A DNA stretch of 21,014 bases. Source: Roseiarcus sp035308145 (GTDB lineage: Bacteria; Pseudomonadota; Alphaproteobacteria; Rhizobiales; Beijerinckiaceae). The notes below the pieces were generated by a model. That model worked only from the letters and a program-made list of their open reading frames with translations. It was not told the DNA's origin and made no database searches. Below are positions 6,892 to 14,730 of the stretch, piece after piece (position 1 is the first letter of the stretch; each line of letters opens with the position of its first letter). The DNA lies in assembly GCA_035308145.1 (NCBI GenBank), contig DATGHD010000032.1, positions 1 through 21,014 of the forward strand. The letters are read 5' to 3'. The position numbers and the translations under genes are program-made.

Positions 6892-8130
6892 TTGCCGATT
6901 GCCTCGCTGGCCGCGCCCAGGCGATCTCTCCTTCGGCCAGGGATGCTGCGATCGTTAAGCGCCGCGCTCGCCGGCTTCGCCGCCCTTGCTCTCGGCGGCT
7001 GTGGCCCGACCGGCGGATTAGGCTTCGGGGCAGGCGATTCCTCGACGGCCGCGCCGACGACGCCGGTGCAATCGCAACCGCTAGGCGGGCCGGCTGTCGG
7101 CGAGACCATCGGCTCAGGCCCCGTCCGGGTCGGCCTCATTCTCCCGCTTACGCAAGGGTCGGGCCCGAGCTCGGTCGGCGTATCGTTGCGCAACGCAGCG
7201 GCTCTCGCCTTGCAGGAGGCGGGCAGCACGGACATTACCTTGATCGTGCTCGACGACCATTCGACGCCCGAAGGCGCCGCCCAGGCCGCGCAATCGGCGC
7301 TCGGCGCCGGGGCCGATATGATCATCGGGCCGCTGTTCGCGCCGGGCGTGAGAGAAGTCGGCAGGGTCGCCAAGGCGGCCGGCAAACCGGTGATCGCCTT
7401 TTCCACCGACGCCACCGTCGCTTCGCACGGCGTCTATCTTTTGTCCTTCCTGATCGAAGGCTATGTCGATCGGATCATGGATTTCGCCAAGTCGCGCGGC
7501 AAGAAATCTATCGCGGCGCTGGCCCCGCAGAGCGATTTTGGCAATGTCGCCGTTGCGGAATTCCAGCGTGTGGCGACCCGTCTCGGAATCAAGGTGGCGA
7601 CCGTCGTCCGCTACCCCCCGGGCGAGGCCTCGTCCGCCGCCTCGCAGCTCTCAGCGGTCTCCAACCAGATCGACGCGCTGTTCATCCCGGAACAGGCCGA
7701 TGGCATGGCCTCGATCAACGATGCGCTCAACGCCAGCGGCGTCAAAACTCAGATCCTCGGCACTGGCGTCTGGAACGACGCGCGCGTGCTGCGCCTTCCC
7801 GCGTTGCAGGGCGCGTGGTTCGCCGCGCCGGAAAGCGCCGGCTTCAACGCCTTCGCCGATCGCTATCGCGCCAAGTTCAACAGCGACCCGACCCGGCTCG
7901 CCACGCTCTCCTACGATGCGGTTTCGCTTGTCGCCGCTCTCGCCCGCACCCAGGGGCCGGACCGGTTCTCGGACCGCGTCCTGACCAATCCGTCTGGGTT
8001 CAATGGGGCCGACGGCGTATTTCGTTTCCGCTCCGACGGCCCTGCTGAACGCGGCTTGGCGGTCATGCAGATCGGCAATGGCGCAGCTTCGGTGATCAAC
8101 CCCGCGCCGCATAGTTTTGCCGGCGGCTAG
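6892..8130 (+). CDS. LpoA-like lipoprotein, penicillin-binding protein activator / periplasmic-binding fold
   Basis: This is a 412-aa lipoprotein with a type-1 periplasmic-binding (Peripla_BP_6-like) domain, the type annotated as penicillin-binding protein activator in alphaproteobacteria. The start is TTG at 6892, because GGGAGG (6881-6886) sits 5 nt upstream; ATG codons at 6844, 6874 and 6943 have no comparable site. With this start the signal has arginines at 10, 11, 15 and 20, a hydrophobic core and the lipobox L34-G-G-C37. The domain begins 'VRVGLILPLTQGSGPSSVGV' and carries 'MIIGPLFAPGVREVGRVAKAAGKPVIAFSTD' and 'SIAALAPQSDFGNVAVAEFQR'. The linker after Cys37 is rich in Gly, Ser, Thr and Pro. 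Whether it activates a penicillin-binding protein, as LpoA does in E. coli, is inferred only from fold and location. Confidence 0.88.
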   Translation: MPIASLAAPRRSLLRPGMLRSLSAALAGFAALALGGCGPTGGLGFGAGDSSTAAPTTPVQSQPLGGPAVGETIGSGPVRVGLILPLTQGSGPSSVGVSLRNAAALALQEAGSTDITLIVLDDHSTPEGAAQAAQSALGAGADMIIGPLFAPGVREVGRVAKAAGKPVIAFSTDATVASHGVYLLSFLIEGYVDRIMDFAKSRGKKSIAALAPQSDFGNVAVAEFQRVATRLGIKVATVVRYPPGEASSAASQLSAVSNQIDALFIPEQADGMASINDALNASGVKTQILGTGVWNDARVLRLPALQGAWFAAPESAGFNAFADRYRAKFNSDPTRLATLSYDAVSLVAALARTQGPDRFSDRVLTNPSGFNGADGVFRFRSDGPAERGLAVMQIGNGAASVINPAPHSFAGG

Positions 8131-8149
8131 TTCGCCTCCAGCGACAGGC

Positions 8150-8353
8150 CTAGTGTCTTTCTTCCGAGCGGGTGGTCGCCACGGCGGCCAAAGTCTGGTC
8201 CGGCCGCACCCTTTGCTCCGAGAGCTTGATCCAATGAAAGGCCAAGTCGAGGAGGATGGCCCGGGCTTCGTTGCTGGCCATGTGGTTGGCCGCTTCGATG
8301 CAGAGGCGCGCCCTGTCGCGATATTCATTGGCTCGGTCAGGAGATAGAAGCAT
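8150..8353 (-). CDS. Small helical protein, 67 aa, function unknown
   Basis: This small soluble protein has a pattern seen repeatedly in Hyphomicrobiales: 'ANEYRDRARLCIEAANHMASNEARAILLDLAFHWIKLSEQ', predicted to form two amphipathic helices split near the Ser-Asn turn. It contains one Cys (C18). The start at 8353 was chosen because the recognisable segment begins seven residues later. GAAGG and AGG lie upstream at 10 and 4 nt. The same frame stays open to 8638, but that part is the antisense of the phosphoesterase gene and is low-complexity Arg-rich. It is convergent with the LpoA-like gene (19-nt gap) and lies 109 nt downstream of the phosphoesterase on the same strand. No function is assigned. 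Confidence 0.72.
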   Translation of the reverse strand: MLLSPDRANEYRDRARLCIEAANHMASNEARAILLDLAFHWIKLSEQRVRPDQTLAAVATTRSEERH

Positions 8354-8462
8354 CAAACCTGCGCCTTCGCAGCGCACAAATAATAAAGGCGGCAAGTTTG
8401 TTCCCGCTCCTTCGAGCTTTCTTTTCATCCGTGGCCAAAAGGCGACAGGCGAGCAGCGTCGG

Positions 8463-10163
8463 TCAACCGGCGACTTCCAGCGCGATGCGGCCGTAGACCT
8501 TGTCGCCATATTCGGTAACCGCTTCGACCGTGACGCCGTGCGTTCCCGCGCCGAGGTCGGCGGGCAGCCGCGCCGTCCAGATGTGCGACGACGGCTCAGC
8601 CCTGACCCAGGGCTTTTTTGTCGCCTCGTTGCGCGCAAAAACTTCCGCCACGAACGGGTCCGGCATGCGCCGGCGCGTCATTTCGATCGGCGCGCGCACG
8701 CCGATCGTCATGACGACCTTGGTCTTGGGTCCGGCGTCGAAGACGTTGGCGATGATGGACGTCGCGGGAACGGCGGCAAGCGAAATGGGCGAGCCGAGCA
8801 ATTGACCTGCCCGGAAGTCGCGCTCCAGTTCGCGCTCGGCGCGATGGAAGCGACTGTCGACCGAAAGACGCATCTGCCGTCCGTTCGGCTCTTTGGCCGG
8901 AACGAACCTTGTGCGGTACGACGCGCCATCGACCGTCAGAATATGAAAGCCGTTCGGGCTGCCGTCGCGGCTGTCGGCCGAAGCGACGCCGCGGTGATCA
9001 TAGGGTCCGCTCCACCACGAGCCCGAAACGGCGGTCATCACGTGATGATGATGCGGCGTCGGGCCTTTCCAGCCGTCGGCCACGTCGAAATAGTGATGCT
9101 CGGTCGTGTGGGTGTGGCCGGAAAAGCTGGCGGTGTGAGGCCGGCCCTCGAAGAGCGCGAAAAACTCGCGGCGGTTGGCAAGATTGGTCGAGGGCTCGTC
9201 ATCATCGAGATCGTTGCGCAAGGGGATATGCATGAACGCGACGACGAGCTTGTCTGGCGGCGTTTGCGCCAAAACGTTGCGGATGAAATCGAGCTGGGCC
9301 TGGTCGAGACGGCCTTCGTATTTGCCGGCCATGTGCGGCCGCGACTTGTCGGCGCCCAGATAGTCGACGTCGTCGAGCATGAGGAAGAGAACATCGGCGT
9401 AGTTGAAGGCGTAATAGTTCGGTCCGAAGACTCGCTTGTAGGTCTCGCGACTGTAGCGTCGATCGGGCGCCTCGTAATTGAGATCGTGATTGCCGCCGAT
9501 ATTCCACCAGGGCAGGCCGATGGTCGCGATGATCCGGTTGTAGCGGTCATAGAGCGACAAATCATCGAACATGAGATCGCCCGCGGTGATTCCGAATTTG
9601 GCCTTTGCGCCAACGAGGGCGTCGACGACGTCGTCGCGGATGAAATCGACTTCCACGTCCGATTCCGGTTGCGGATCGGTGAAGAGCACGACCTCGAAAT
9701 TTCGAGGCTCGTCCTGACGCCTGAGCGGGAAATCCAGCGAAGCGGGCAAAACGGATGTCGGCGCGATTCCCGCGAAGGCGAGCTGCAGCGATTCCGGCGA
9801 TCCCTTAGGCCGATGATGCGCGTAGAAACGCGGCAGCATCGTCTCAGGATCGACCGGCGGCATATAACCCGTCGGCTTGACGACGAAGATCGTCGCCTCC
9901 GCCGGCAGCGGCAGCGTGTAGCGGCCCGAGGCGTCGGTGACGGCGACGTCCCTACCGTTGGAGACGAGGACATTGGCGATGCCGGGCGCATCGTCCTGTC
10001 GCTTGCCGGATTCGCTCTGATCCTCGAAGACGACGCCGGAGATCGTCGCGCCTTCCGCACGCGCCGGCGACGCTGCAGGCGCGGCGATCGCTGCGGCGAA
10101 TCCGCCCGCGGCGCCGATCAGAACCTCTCGCCTGGTCACATCGCCTGATTGTCGGATCGTCAT
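8463..10163 (-). CDS. Tat-exported calcineurin-like metallophosphoesterase
   Basis: This is a 566-aa secreted phosphoesterase. The start at 10163 has AGGAG 6 nt upstream; the frame runs on to 10220 without a better start. The N-terminus holds a twin-arginine signal, 'VTRREVLIGAAGGFAAAIAAP', cleaved near ARA-EG. A small beta domain follows ('ISGVVFED...VTDASGRYTLPLP'), like the N-terminal MetallophosN fold. The catalytic domain carries 'VVLFTDPQPES' (D-x-Q where many relatives have D-x-H), 'AGDLMFDDLSLYDRYN', 'WWNIGGNHDLNYE', 'VVAFMHIPLR' and 'SGHTHTTEHHYF', giving a complete two-metal site. The last 170 or so residues match the usual C-terminal MetallophosC domain. The MFS gene lies 95 nt upstream on the same strand, so co-transcription is possible. 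The substrate is unknown; the Tat signal implies cofactor-loaded folding in the cytoplasm and action in the periplasm. Confidence 0.92.
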   Translation of the reverse strand: MTIRQSGDVTRREVLIGAAGGFAAAIAAPAASPARAEGATISGVVFEDQSESGKRQDDAPGIANVLVSNGRDVAVTDASGRYTLPLPAEATIFVVKPTGYMPPVDPETMLPRFYAHHRPKGSPESLQLAFAGIAPTSVLPASLDFPLRRQDEPRNFEVVLFTDPQPESDVEVDFIRDDVVDALVGAKAKFGITAGDLMFDDLSLYDRYNRIIATIGLPWWNIGGNHDLNYEAPDRRYSRETYKRVFGPNYYAFNYADVLFLMLDDVDYLGADKSRPHMAGKYEGRLDQAQLDFIRNVLAQTPPDKLVVAFMHIPLRNDLDDDEPSTNLANRREFFALFEGRPHTASFSGHTHTTEHHYFDVADGWKGPTPHHHHVMTAVSGSWWSGPYDHRGVASADSRDGSPNGFHILTVDGASYRTRFVPAKEPNGRQMRLSVDSRFHRAERELERDFRAGQLLGSPISLAAVPATSIIANVFDAGPKTKVVMTIGVRAPIEMTRRRMPDPFVAEVFARNEATKKPWVRAEPSSHIWTARLPADLGAGTHGVTVEAVTEYGDKVYGRIALEVAG

Positions 10164-10258
10164 GAGAGACTCCTGAAGAAAGCGCGCCGCTCGCGGTTGC
10201 AGCAAGTCCGGATGACGCAACGATGACTGCCCGGTCGCGCCGACCTCACGTCGGCCGC

Positions 10259-11527
10259 TCAGCGAACCGCGCGCAGAAACAGCGTCGTCGCGCCGACCCC
10301 AAGCGTCGCCAGCGCGGCGAAGACGAAGAGCCAGCCGTAACCGAGAAATCTGATGAAGCCGCCGCCGATCACGGGGGCGAGGAATTGCGCCACGGCCCCG
10401 GCCATGACCAGAATCGCCAAGTCGCGGCCGGCCGCTTCCTTGTTCGGCAGGACGTGCGACATCAGGGCAAGATCAATCGCCCCATAGGCGCCCATGGCGA
10501 GCCCGCCTAGCGCCGCGAAGACCAGCATGCCGGGCCAAGTCGGACTGAGGGCGGGGACCAGCATCGCCGCGGCCATGGCCAGGGCGTAAGTCCGCACGAA
10601 GACCTTGCGCTTTTCCGTGCGATTGGCCAGCCATCCCGCGACCAGGATGGCGACGATCGTCGCCGTGGTGCGTAAGGCGTTGAGCGCGCCGGCCGCGATC
10701 TGAGCGCTATGGGCTGGCAGCGTCGCCACGCCGATATGATCCTGCAAGATGTAGAGGAGATAATTGTTGATCGAAAACTGCGCGACGAACATCGTCGTCC
10801 GCAAGGCGAAGGCCAGCGAATAGTCGCGCGCGCCCAAGCTTTGCAGCGACAACATCGCCGCGCGCGGCCTCAGCCCGTGAAAGGCCGCCGCCTGCTCGCG
10901 CTTTGGCGCCTTGGCCGAAGGGTAAGGGTCTTCGGGCGCGAGGATTGTCAAGGCGGCCGTCGCCGCGGCCAGCGCTATTGTCAGACCCAGATATCCCCGC
11001 TCGCCTGGCGCGAAGGCGGCGAGATTGACGCCGAACAATGTTCCGAATGGACCGGCGATGCCGATGATCCAGGAGGCGAGGCTTCGCCGTTCCTCTGGCA
11101 CGCGATCCGGCGTGATCGCGAGCAGCGCGCCTTGAAAGCAATTCAAGGTGAACCACAGCGCTCCATAGAGCATCGCAAGCGCAATCAGACTTCGTTGCAA
11201 GCCAAGAGCGGAGGAAATGAGCGCGGACGCCGCCGCCATGCCGACCAGCCAGGGCGTGCGACGTCCCCAGCGGCTGCGCGTCGCGTCGGACGCAGCTCCG
11301 CCGGTCATCAGGCCGAAGACGCCGGTGGCCGCGCACAACACGGTCATCAGCGCCAGATGGACGATTTTTCGATCGGGATCGAGGGTTTCGACTTGCAGCG
11401 GGATGAGGATGAGCTGAACGCCCTGAAAATTCGCATAGAGCGCGAGCGCGGTCGGCAGCAACAGCGTTAACAGCCGCGTCAGGCTGACGCGCCGCGAAGC
11501 GCCGTTTTCGGCCCCGGCCCCAGTCAT
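10259..11527 (-). CDS. MFS transporter (12 TM)
   Basis: This is a major facilitator superfamily transporter of about 422 residues with twelve hydrophobic segments. A short Gly/Ala/Arg-rich leader precedes the first helix ('LTRLLTLLLPTALALYANFQG'). The loop between helices 2 and 3 has 'GGAASDATRSRWGRRTPWLVG', the conserved MFS signature in the form found in SLC45/GPH-like sugar carriers. A charged linker between the two halves ('EDPYPSAKAPKREQ') and 'GWLANRTEKRKVF' in the second half repeat the pattern. The ATG at 11527 was chosen; an alternative TTG at 11563 would add 12 residues but has poor ribosome-site spacing. It lies 95 nt upstream of the phosphoesterase. The substrate is not evident; a sugar or sugar derivative is a guess from the signature. 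Confidence 0.88.
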   Translation of the reverse strand: MTGAGAENGASRRVSLTRLLTLLLPTALALYANFQGVQLILIPLQVETLDPDRKIVHLALMTVLCAATGVFGLMTGGAASDATRSRWGRRTPWLVGMAAASALISSALGLQRSLIALAMLYGALWFTLNCFQGALLAITPDRVPEERRSLASWIIGIAGPFGTLFGVNLAAFAPGERGYLGLTIALAAATAALTILAPEDPYPSAKAPKREQAAAFHGLRPRAAMLSLQSLGARDYSLAFALRTTMFVAQFSINNYLLYILQDHIGVATLPAHSAQIAAGALNALRTTATIVAILVAGWLANRTEKRKVFVRTYALAMAAAMLVPALSPTWPGMLVFAALGGLAMGAYGAIDLALMSHVLPNKEAAGRDLAILVMAGAVAQFLAPVIGGGFIRFLGYGWLFVFAALATLGVGATTLFLRAVR

Positions 11528-12169
11528 GTCCTGGCGCGGCGCGCCATCGCCGTCACCAGTCAAGGGTCGGCGCGCCCTTCATCCATGTCGGAGCGCCGGG
11601 CGTCGCTCTCCAGGCGTCGATAAGAACCCCGCGCCTGACCTTGCCGCGGCCGCCGCGACACGATCGCCCGATTCCCCAATTACTGACGAGACCCCCATGC
11701 GATCCTTCATAGAGGCTTTGACAACGGGCTTCTAGCCAAGAGGCGCGATTTTGGTCAGCGAGGTCGTACCTTTGATGGCGAAAATTTGCGCCGCGCCTTC
11801 GTCGGTAAGTCGTCGCTCCGGCCAGTTCACGCTTTTGTTACCAGGCGTGACCCGCCCCAAATTTTTTGCAAGGCCGAACGGAACAATTTCGCCGATCACA
11901 AAATGACCTTGCCCGTCTCGCACAGGGTCTTGTGCTTATTTTCACCATCGAGGCGAGATTGCGTTGTCAGCGCGGCGTTTGCCGCAACGCGCCGGTACGC
12001 GGCGGCGCAACAATATGACCGTCTCACGCGTTTCAAGTGTTACGACCCCGGCGGTCAGGTCATAATTTCATGCGCCAAGGCGCAAAGCGCGGGCCGGGAA
12101 ATGGTTCTGTCAAGATTGACATAGACAATTCTGCGGCGAAACTTTCACTGACAAACGAAAGGCGGATGA
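11528..12169. other. 642-nt region without a convincing gene
   Basis: The stretch between the MFS gene and otsB holds no confident gene. On the minus strand a 63-codon frame (11732-11923, GTG start, no good ribosome site, ends in KIAPLG) is not one I recognise. On the plus strand a 12-codon frame (11698-11736, starting MRSFIEALTTGF) and a longer Arg-rich frame (11786-12124) look non-coding. Parts are A+T-rich compared with the flanks, for instance around 11855-11915. The only promoter-like element noted is a perfect TTGACA at 12116-12121, about 50 nt before the otsB start, but no good -10 was found at 17 nt. The region may carry the regulation of the trehalose operon or the remains of a decayed gene. 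Confidence 0.45.
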
Positions 12170-12910
12170 ATGACTGCGCCCGATGCAAAGGCATTGGACG
12201 GAAACGCGGTCGGATTGTTCCTCGATGTTGACGGAACCATTATCGACTTGGCCCCAACTCCGGACGCGGTTCATGTCCCGGCCGCGTTGCTGGATGAGCT
12301 TTCCTCGCTCGACCGACGGCTCGACGGCGCGCTCGCGCTGGTCAGCGGTCGGCCGATTGGCGAGATCGACAAGCTCTTCGCGCCGCTGCGGCTCCGAGCC
12401 GCCGGCGTGCACGGCGGCGAGATACGCTCTGCGCCGAACGAGGTCAGCCGCTCGTTGGCGACAAAACGCCTGCCTGAGGAGGTATGGACCAGATTGTCGC
12501 GGCTGCTCAGGCGATTTCCCGGCGCCTTCGCCGAAAATAAGGGTGTGAGCTTTGCGGTTCATTACAACCTCGCCGGTCCAGTCGGCGAGGAGGTTTGCGG
12601 GGCGCTGGGCGATCTGACGAGACAGTTCAAGGAGCTGCCTTTGGAATTGATCGGCGGACACAAGGTCTTCGAGATCAAGCTCGCCGGTTTCGACAAGGGC
12701 ATGGCGGTCGAGATCTTCATGGCGCATCCGCCTTTCGCCGGCCGCCGGCCGATCTTCATCGCAGACGATCGGGTTGATCGTCCCGGATTCGACAAAGCGA
12801 TCGCCTTGGGCGGTCTTGCATTCTCGGTTGGCGCCGAATTGCCCGGCGTCTCGGGCTGGTTCCAGAGCCCTGCCGAATTGCGCGGCTGGCTCGCGAGGCT
12901 CAGCCGATGA
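12170..12910 (+). CDS. otsB: Trehalose-6-phosphate phosphatase
   Basis: This 246-aa HAD-superfamily enzyme removes the phosphate from trehalose-6-phosphate, the second step of the OtsAB pathway. The nucleophile motif is 'LFLDVDGT' (D19 and D21). 'LVSGRPIGEID' (S59-G-R61) and 'VFEIKLAGFDKG' (near 166-177, K176) follow, with the acidic motif 'IADDRVD' at 197-203. In most OtsB proteins this last motif reads GDDxTDE; here the first residue is Ala, Thr is Val and the following Glu is Arg (R204), although the aspartates are kept. The length matches the family. Upstream is AAGGCGGA close to the ATG; a TTGACA lies 49-54 nt before it. The stop overlaps the next start as ATGA (12907-12910), so translation is coupled. 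It is the first gene of the otsB-GH15-otsA operon. Confidence 0.95.
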   Translation: MTAPDAKALDGNAVGLFLDVDGTIIDLAPTPDAVHVPAALLDELSSLDRRLDGALALVSGRPIGEIDKLFAPLRLRAAGVHGGEIRSAPNEVSRSLATKRLPEEVWTRLSRLLRRFPGAFAENKGVSFAVHYNLAGPVGEEVCGALGDLTRQFKELPLELIGGHKVFEIKLAGFDKGMAVEIFMAHPPFAGRRPIFIADDRVDRPGFDKAIALGGLAFSVGAELPGVSGWFQSPAELRGWLARLSR

Positions 12911-14730
12911 CGATGACCCAATCAGAAAGTTCAGCGCCGGCTGGCCACCAGGCGCTCGACCTCGCCCTCATCGGCAATTGCCGGGTGGCGGCTTTGGTCG
13001 CGCCGTACGGCCGCATCGTCTGGTGGTGCTTTCCGCGCTTTGATTCCAATCCCGTGTTCTGCCGGCTCCTTGCGGGAAATGAAGAAAAGGGTTTCTGCGA
13101 CGTCGTCCTCGCCGATCTCGCTCATGGACGATCGGCCTATGTTCGCAATACTGCGATTCTCGAAACGGAACTCGAAGACAAGCATGGCGGGCGGCTGCGG
13201 ATCACCGACTTCGCTCCGCGCTTCCATCGCTTCGAACGTACCTTCCATCCGCCGCAGCTGGTGCGGCGCATTACGCCGCTCTCCGGCTCGCCGCGCATCG
13301 CGATCCGTGTTCGCCCGACCGAGTCCTATGGGCGGCCGATCGAGGAGGTCTCGCTCGGCTCCAATCACATCCGCTATCAAGGCGCCGGGACGGTGCTGCG
13401 GCTCAATACGGACGCGCCTCTCTCTTATGTCGCGCAAGAGACGACGTTTCCCCTAACCCGCCCCTTGACGTTGGTCCTCGGACCGGATGAGCCGTTTCGC
13501 AGCGCCTTCGAAAGCACCGCGCAGGAGTTCGAGGATCATACGCGTCGCTACTGGCTCCACTGGGTGCGCACTCTGGCGGTGCCCTTCGAATGGCAGAGCG
13601 AGGTGATGCGCGCGGCGATCACGTTGAAGCTCTGCAGCTTCGAGGAGACGGGCGGCATCGTCGCCGCTCATACGACGTCCATTCCCGAGGCGGCGAACAG
13701 CGGCCGCAATTGGGACTATCGCTATTGCTGGCTGCGCGACGCCTATTTCGTCATCCAGGCCCTGAACCGGCTCGGCGCAACCGACACAATGGAGGCCTAT
13801 CTCAACTACATCATGACCGTGGTCTCTGACCACGATGCGTTCTTGAGCCCGGTCCACTCAGTGGTGCCCGGCGAGCGGCTCGACGAGGAAATCGCCGCCG
13901 ATCTCGCCGGTTTTCTCGGCCAAGGGCCGGTTCGGGTCGGCAACCAGGCGGCGGAGCAGAACCAGCATGACGGGTACGGCAGCGCGATTCTCGCCGCCAC
14001 ACAGATGTTCATCGACGATCGACTTCCGAACATGGGCGATGAATCTCTGTTCCGCCGGTTGGAGCCGCTCGGCGAAAAGGCGATGCGTCTCGCCATGACG
14101 CCGGACGCGGGCATTTGGGAATTTCGCGGCCGCGAGCGCGTCCACACGCACTCGGCGACCCTCTGCTGGGCGGCCTGCGACCGTCTGGCGCAGATTTCCA
14201 AGCGCATCCACAATAGCGAGCGCGCCATTCTTTGGCGGGAGCGGGCAGACACGTTGCGCGACGACATTCTCGCGCGCGCCTGGAGCGAAAAGAAACGCGC
14301 CTTCACCGGAGCGCTGGACAGCGAGGAACTCGACGCCAGCGTGCTGTTGATGGCCGAACTCGGCCTCGTCGCGCCGGACGACCCGCGGTTTCTCTCGACA
14401 TTCGAGGCGATCAGCCGGGAGCTCATGCGGAACGGGCGCATCATGCGCTATACCACGCGAGACGATTTCGGCTGGCCGGAGACGGCGTTTATCGTCTGCA
14501 ACTTTTGGTACATTGACGCGCTCGCGGCGATAGGCCGCCGCGACGAGGCGCGCGAGCTCTTCGCCGATCTCCTGAAGCGTCGGAACGCGTTCGGCCTTCT
14601 TTCCGAGGACATACATCCAGAAACCGGGGCCTTGTGGGGCAACATGCCGCAAACCTATTCGATGGCGGCGATCATCGATTCGGCCATGCGGCTCTCCGTC
14701 AAATGGGAGGAAGCATGGCGCCCCGTCTGA
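12907..14730 (+). CDS. Glycoside hydrolase family 15 protein (glucoamylase/trehalase-like)
   Basis: This 607-aa cytoplasmic-type protein has no signal peptide. The N-terminal beta domain opens with 'LALIGNCRVAALVAPYGRIVWWCFPRFDSNPVF' (about 20-51), typical of bacterial GH15. The alpha/alpha-barrel domain carries 'GGIVAAHTTSIPE', 'GRNWDYRYCWLRDAYF' (266-281), 'DAGIWEFRG' with the proposed acid E405, and 'LLSEDIHPETGALWGNMPQTYSMA' with the proposed base E567. Both catalytic glutamates are therefore present. GH15 includes glucoamylases, glucodextranases and trehalases; the exact substrate cannot be read. The start overlaps otsB by 4 nt (ATGA; a second ATG at 12913 is possible) and the end overlaps otsA by 16 nt, so it is translated as part of the trehalose operon. 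A role in trehalose or alpha-glucan turnover is inferred from that position. Confidence 0.93.
   Translation: MTMTQSESSAPAGHQALDLALIGNCRVAALVAPYGRIVWWCFPRFDSNPVFCRLLAGNEEKGFCDVVLADLAHGRSAYVRNTAILETELEDKHGGRLRITDFAPRFHRFERTFHPPQLVRRITPLSGSPRIAIRVRPTESYGRPIEEVSLGSNHIRYQGAGTVLRLNTDAPLSYVAQETTFPLTRPLTLVLGPDEPFRSAFESTAQEFEDHTRRYWLHWVRTLAVPFEWQSEVMRAAITLKLCSFEETGGIVAAHTTSIPEAANSGRNWDYRYCWLRDAYFVIQALNRLGATDTMEAYLNYIMTVVSDHDAFLSPVHSVVPGERLDEEIAADLAGFLGQGPVRVGNQAAEQNQHDGYGSAILAATQMFIDDRLPNMGDESLFRRLEPLGEKAMRLAMTPDAGIWEFRGRERVHTHSATLCWAACDRLAQISKRIHNSERAILWRERADTLRDDILARAWSEKKRAFTGALDSEELDASVLLMAELGLVAPDDPRFLSTFEAISRELMRNGRIMRYTTRDDFGWPETAFIVCNFWYIDALAAIGRRDEARELFADLLKRRNAFGLLSEDIHPETGALWGNMPQTYSMAAIIDSAMRLSVKWEEAWRPV

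Noticed and set aside
6663..7415. Upstream extension of the rsmI frame to 556 codons
   Set aside because: The extra part is antisense to the LpoA-like gene, is Pro/Ala/Arg-rich, and RsmI proteins begin close to the motif 'LHVVATPIGN'.
8256..10148. A 630-codon open frame on the plus strand opposite the phosphoesterase
   Set aside because: It is extremely rich in Arg, Asp and Gly, has no recognisable domain, and lies exactly opposite a gene with complete catalytic motifs. It is a G+C-driven antisense frame.
12931..14652. Long minus-strand frames opposite the GH15 gene
   Set aside because: Several overlapping frames are open only because of the high G+C; none has family motifs and all oppose a gene with complete GH15 motifs.
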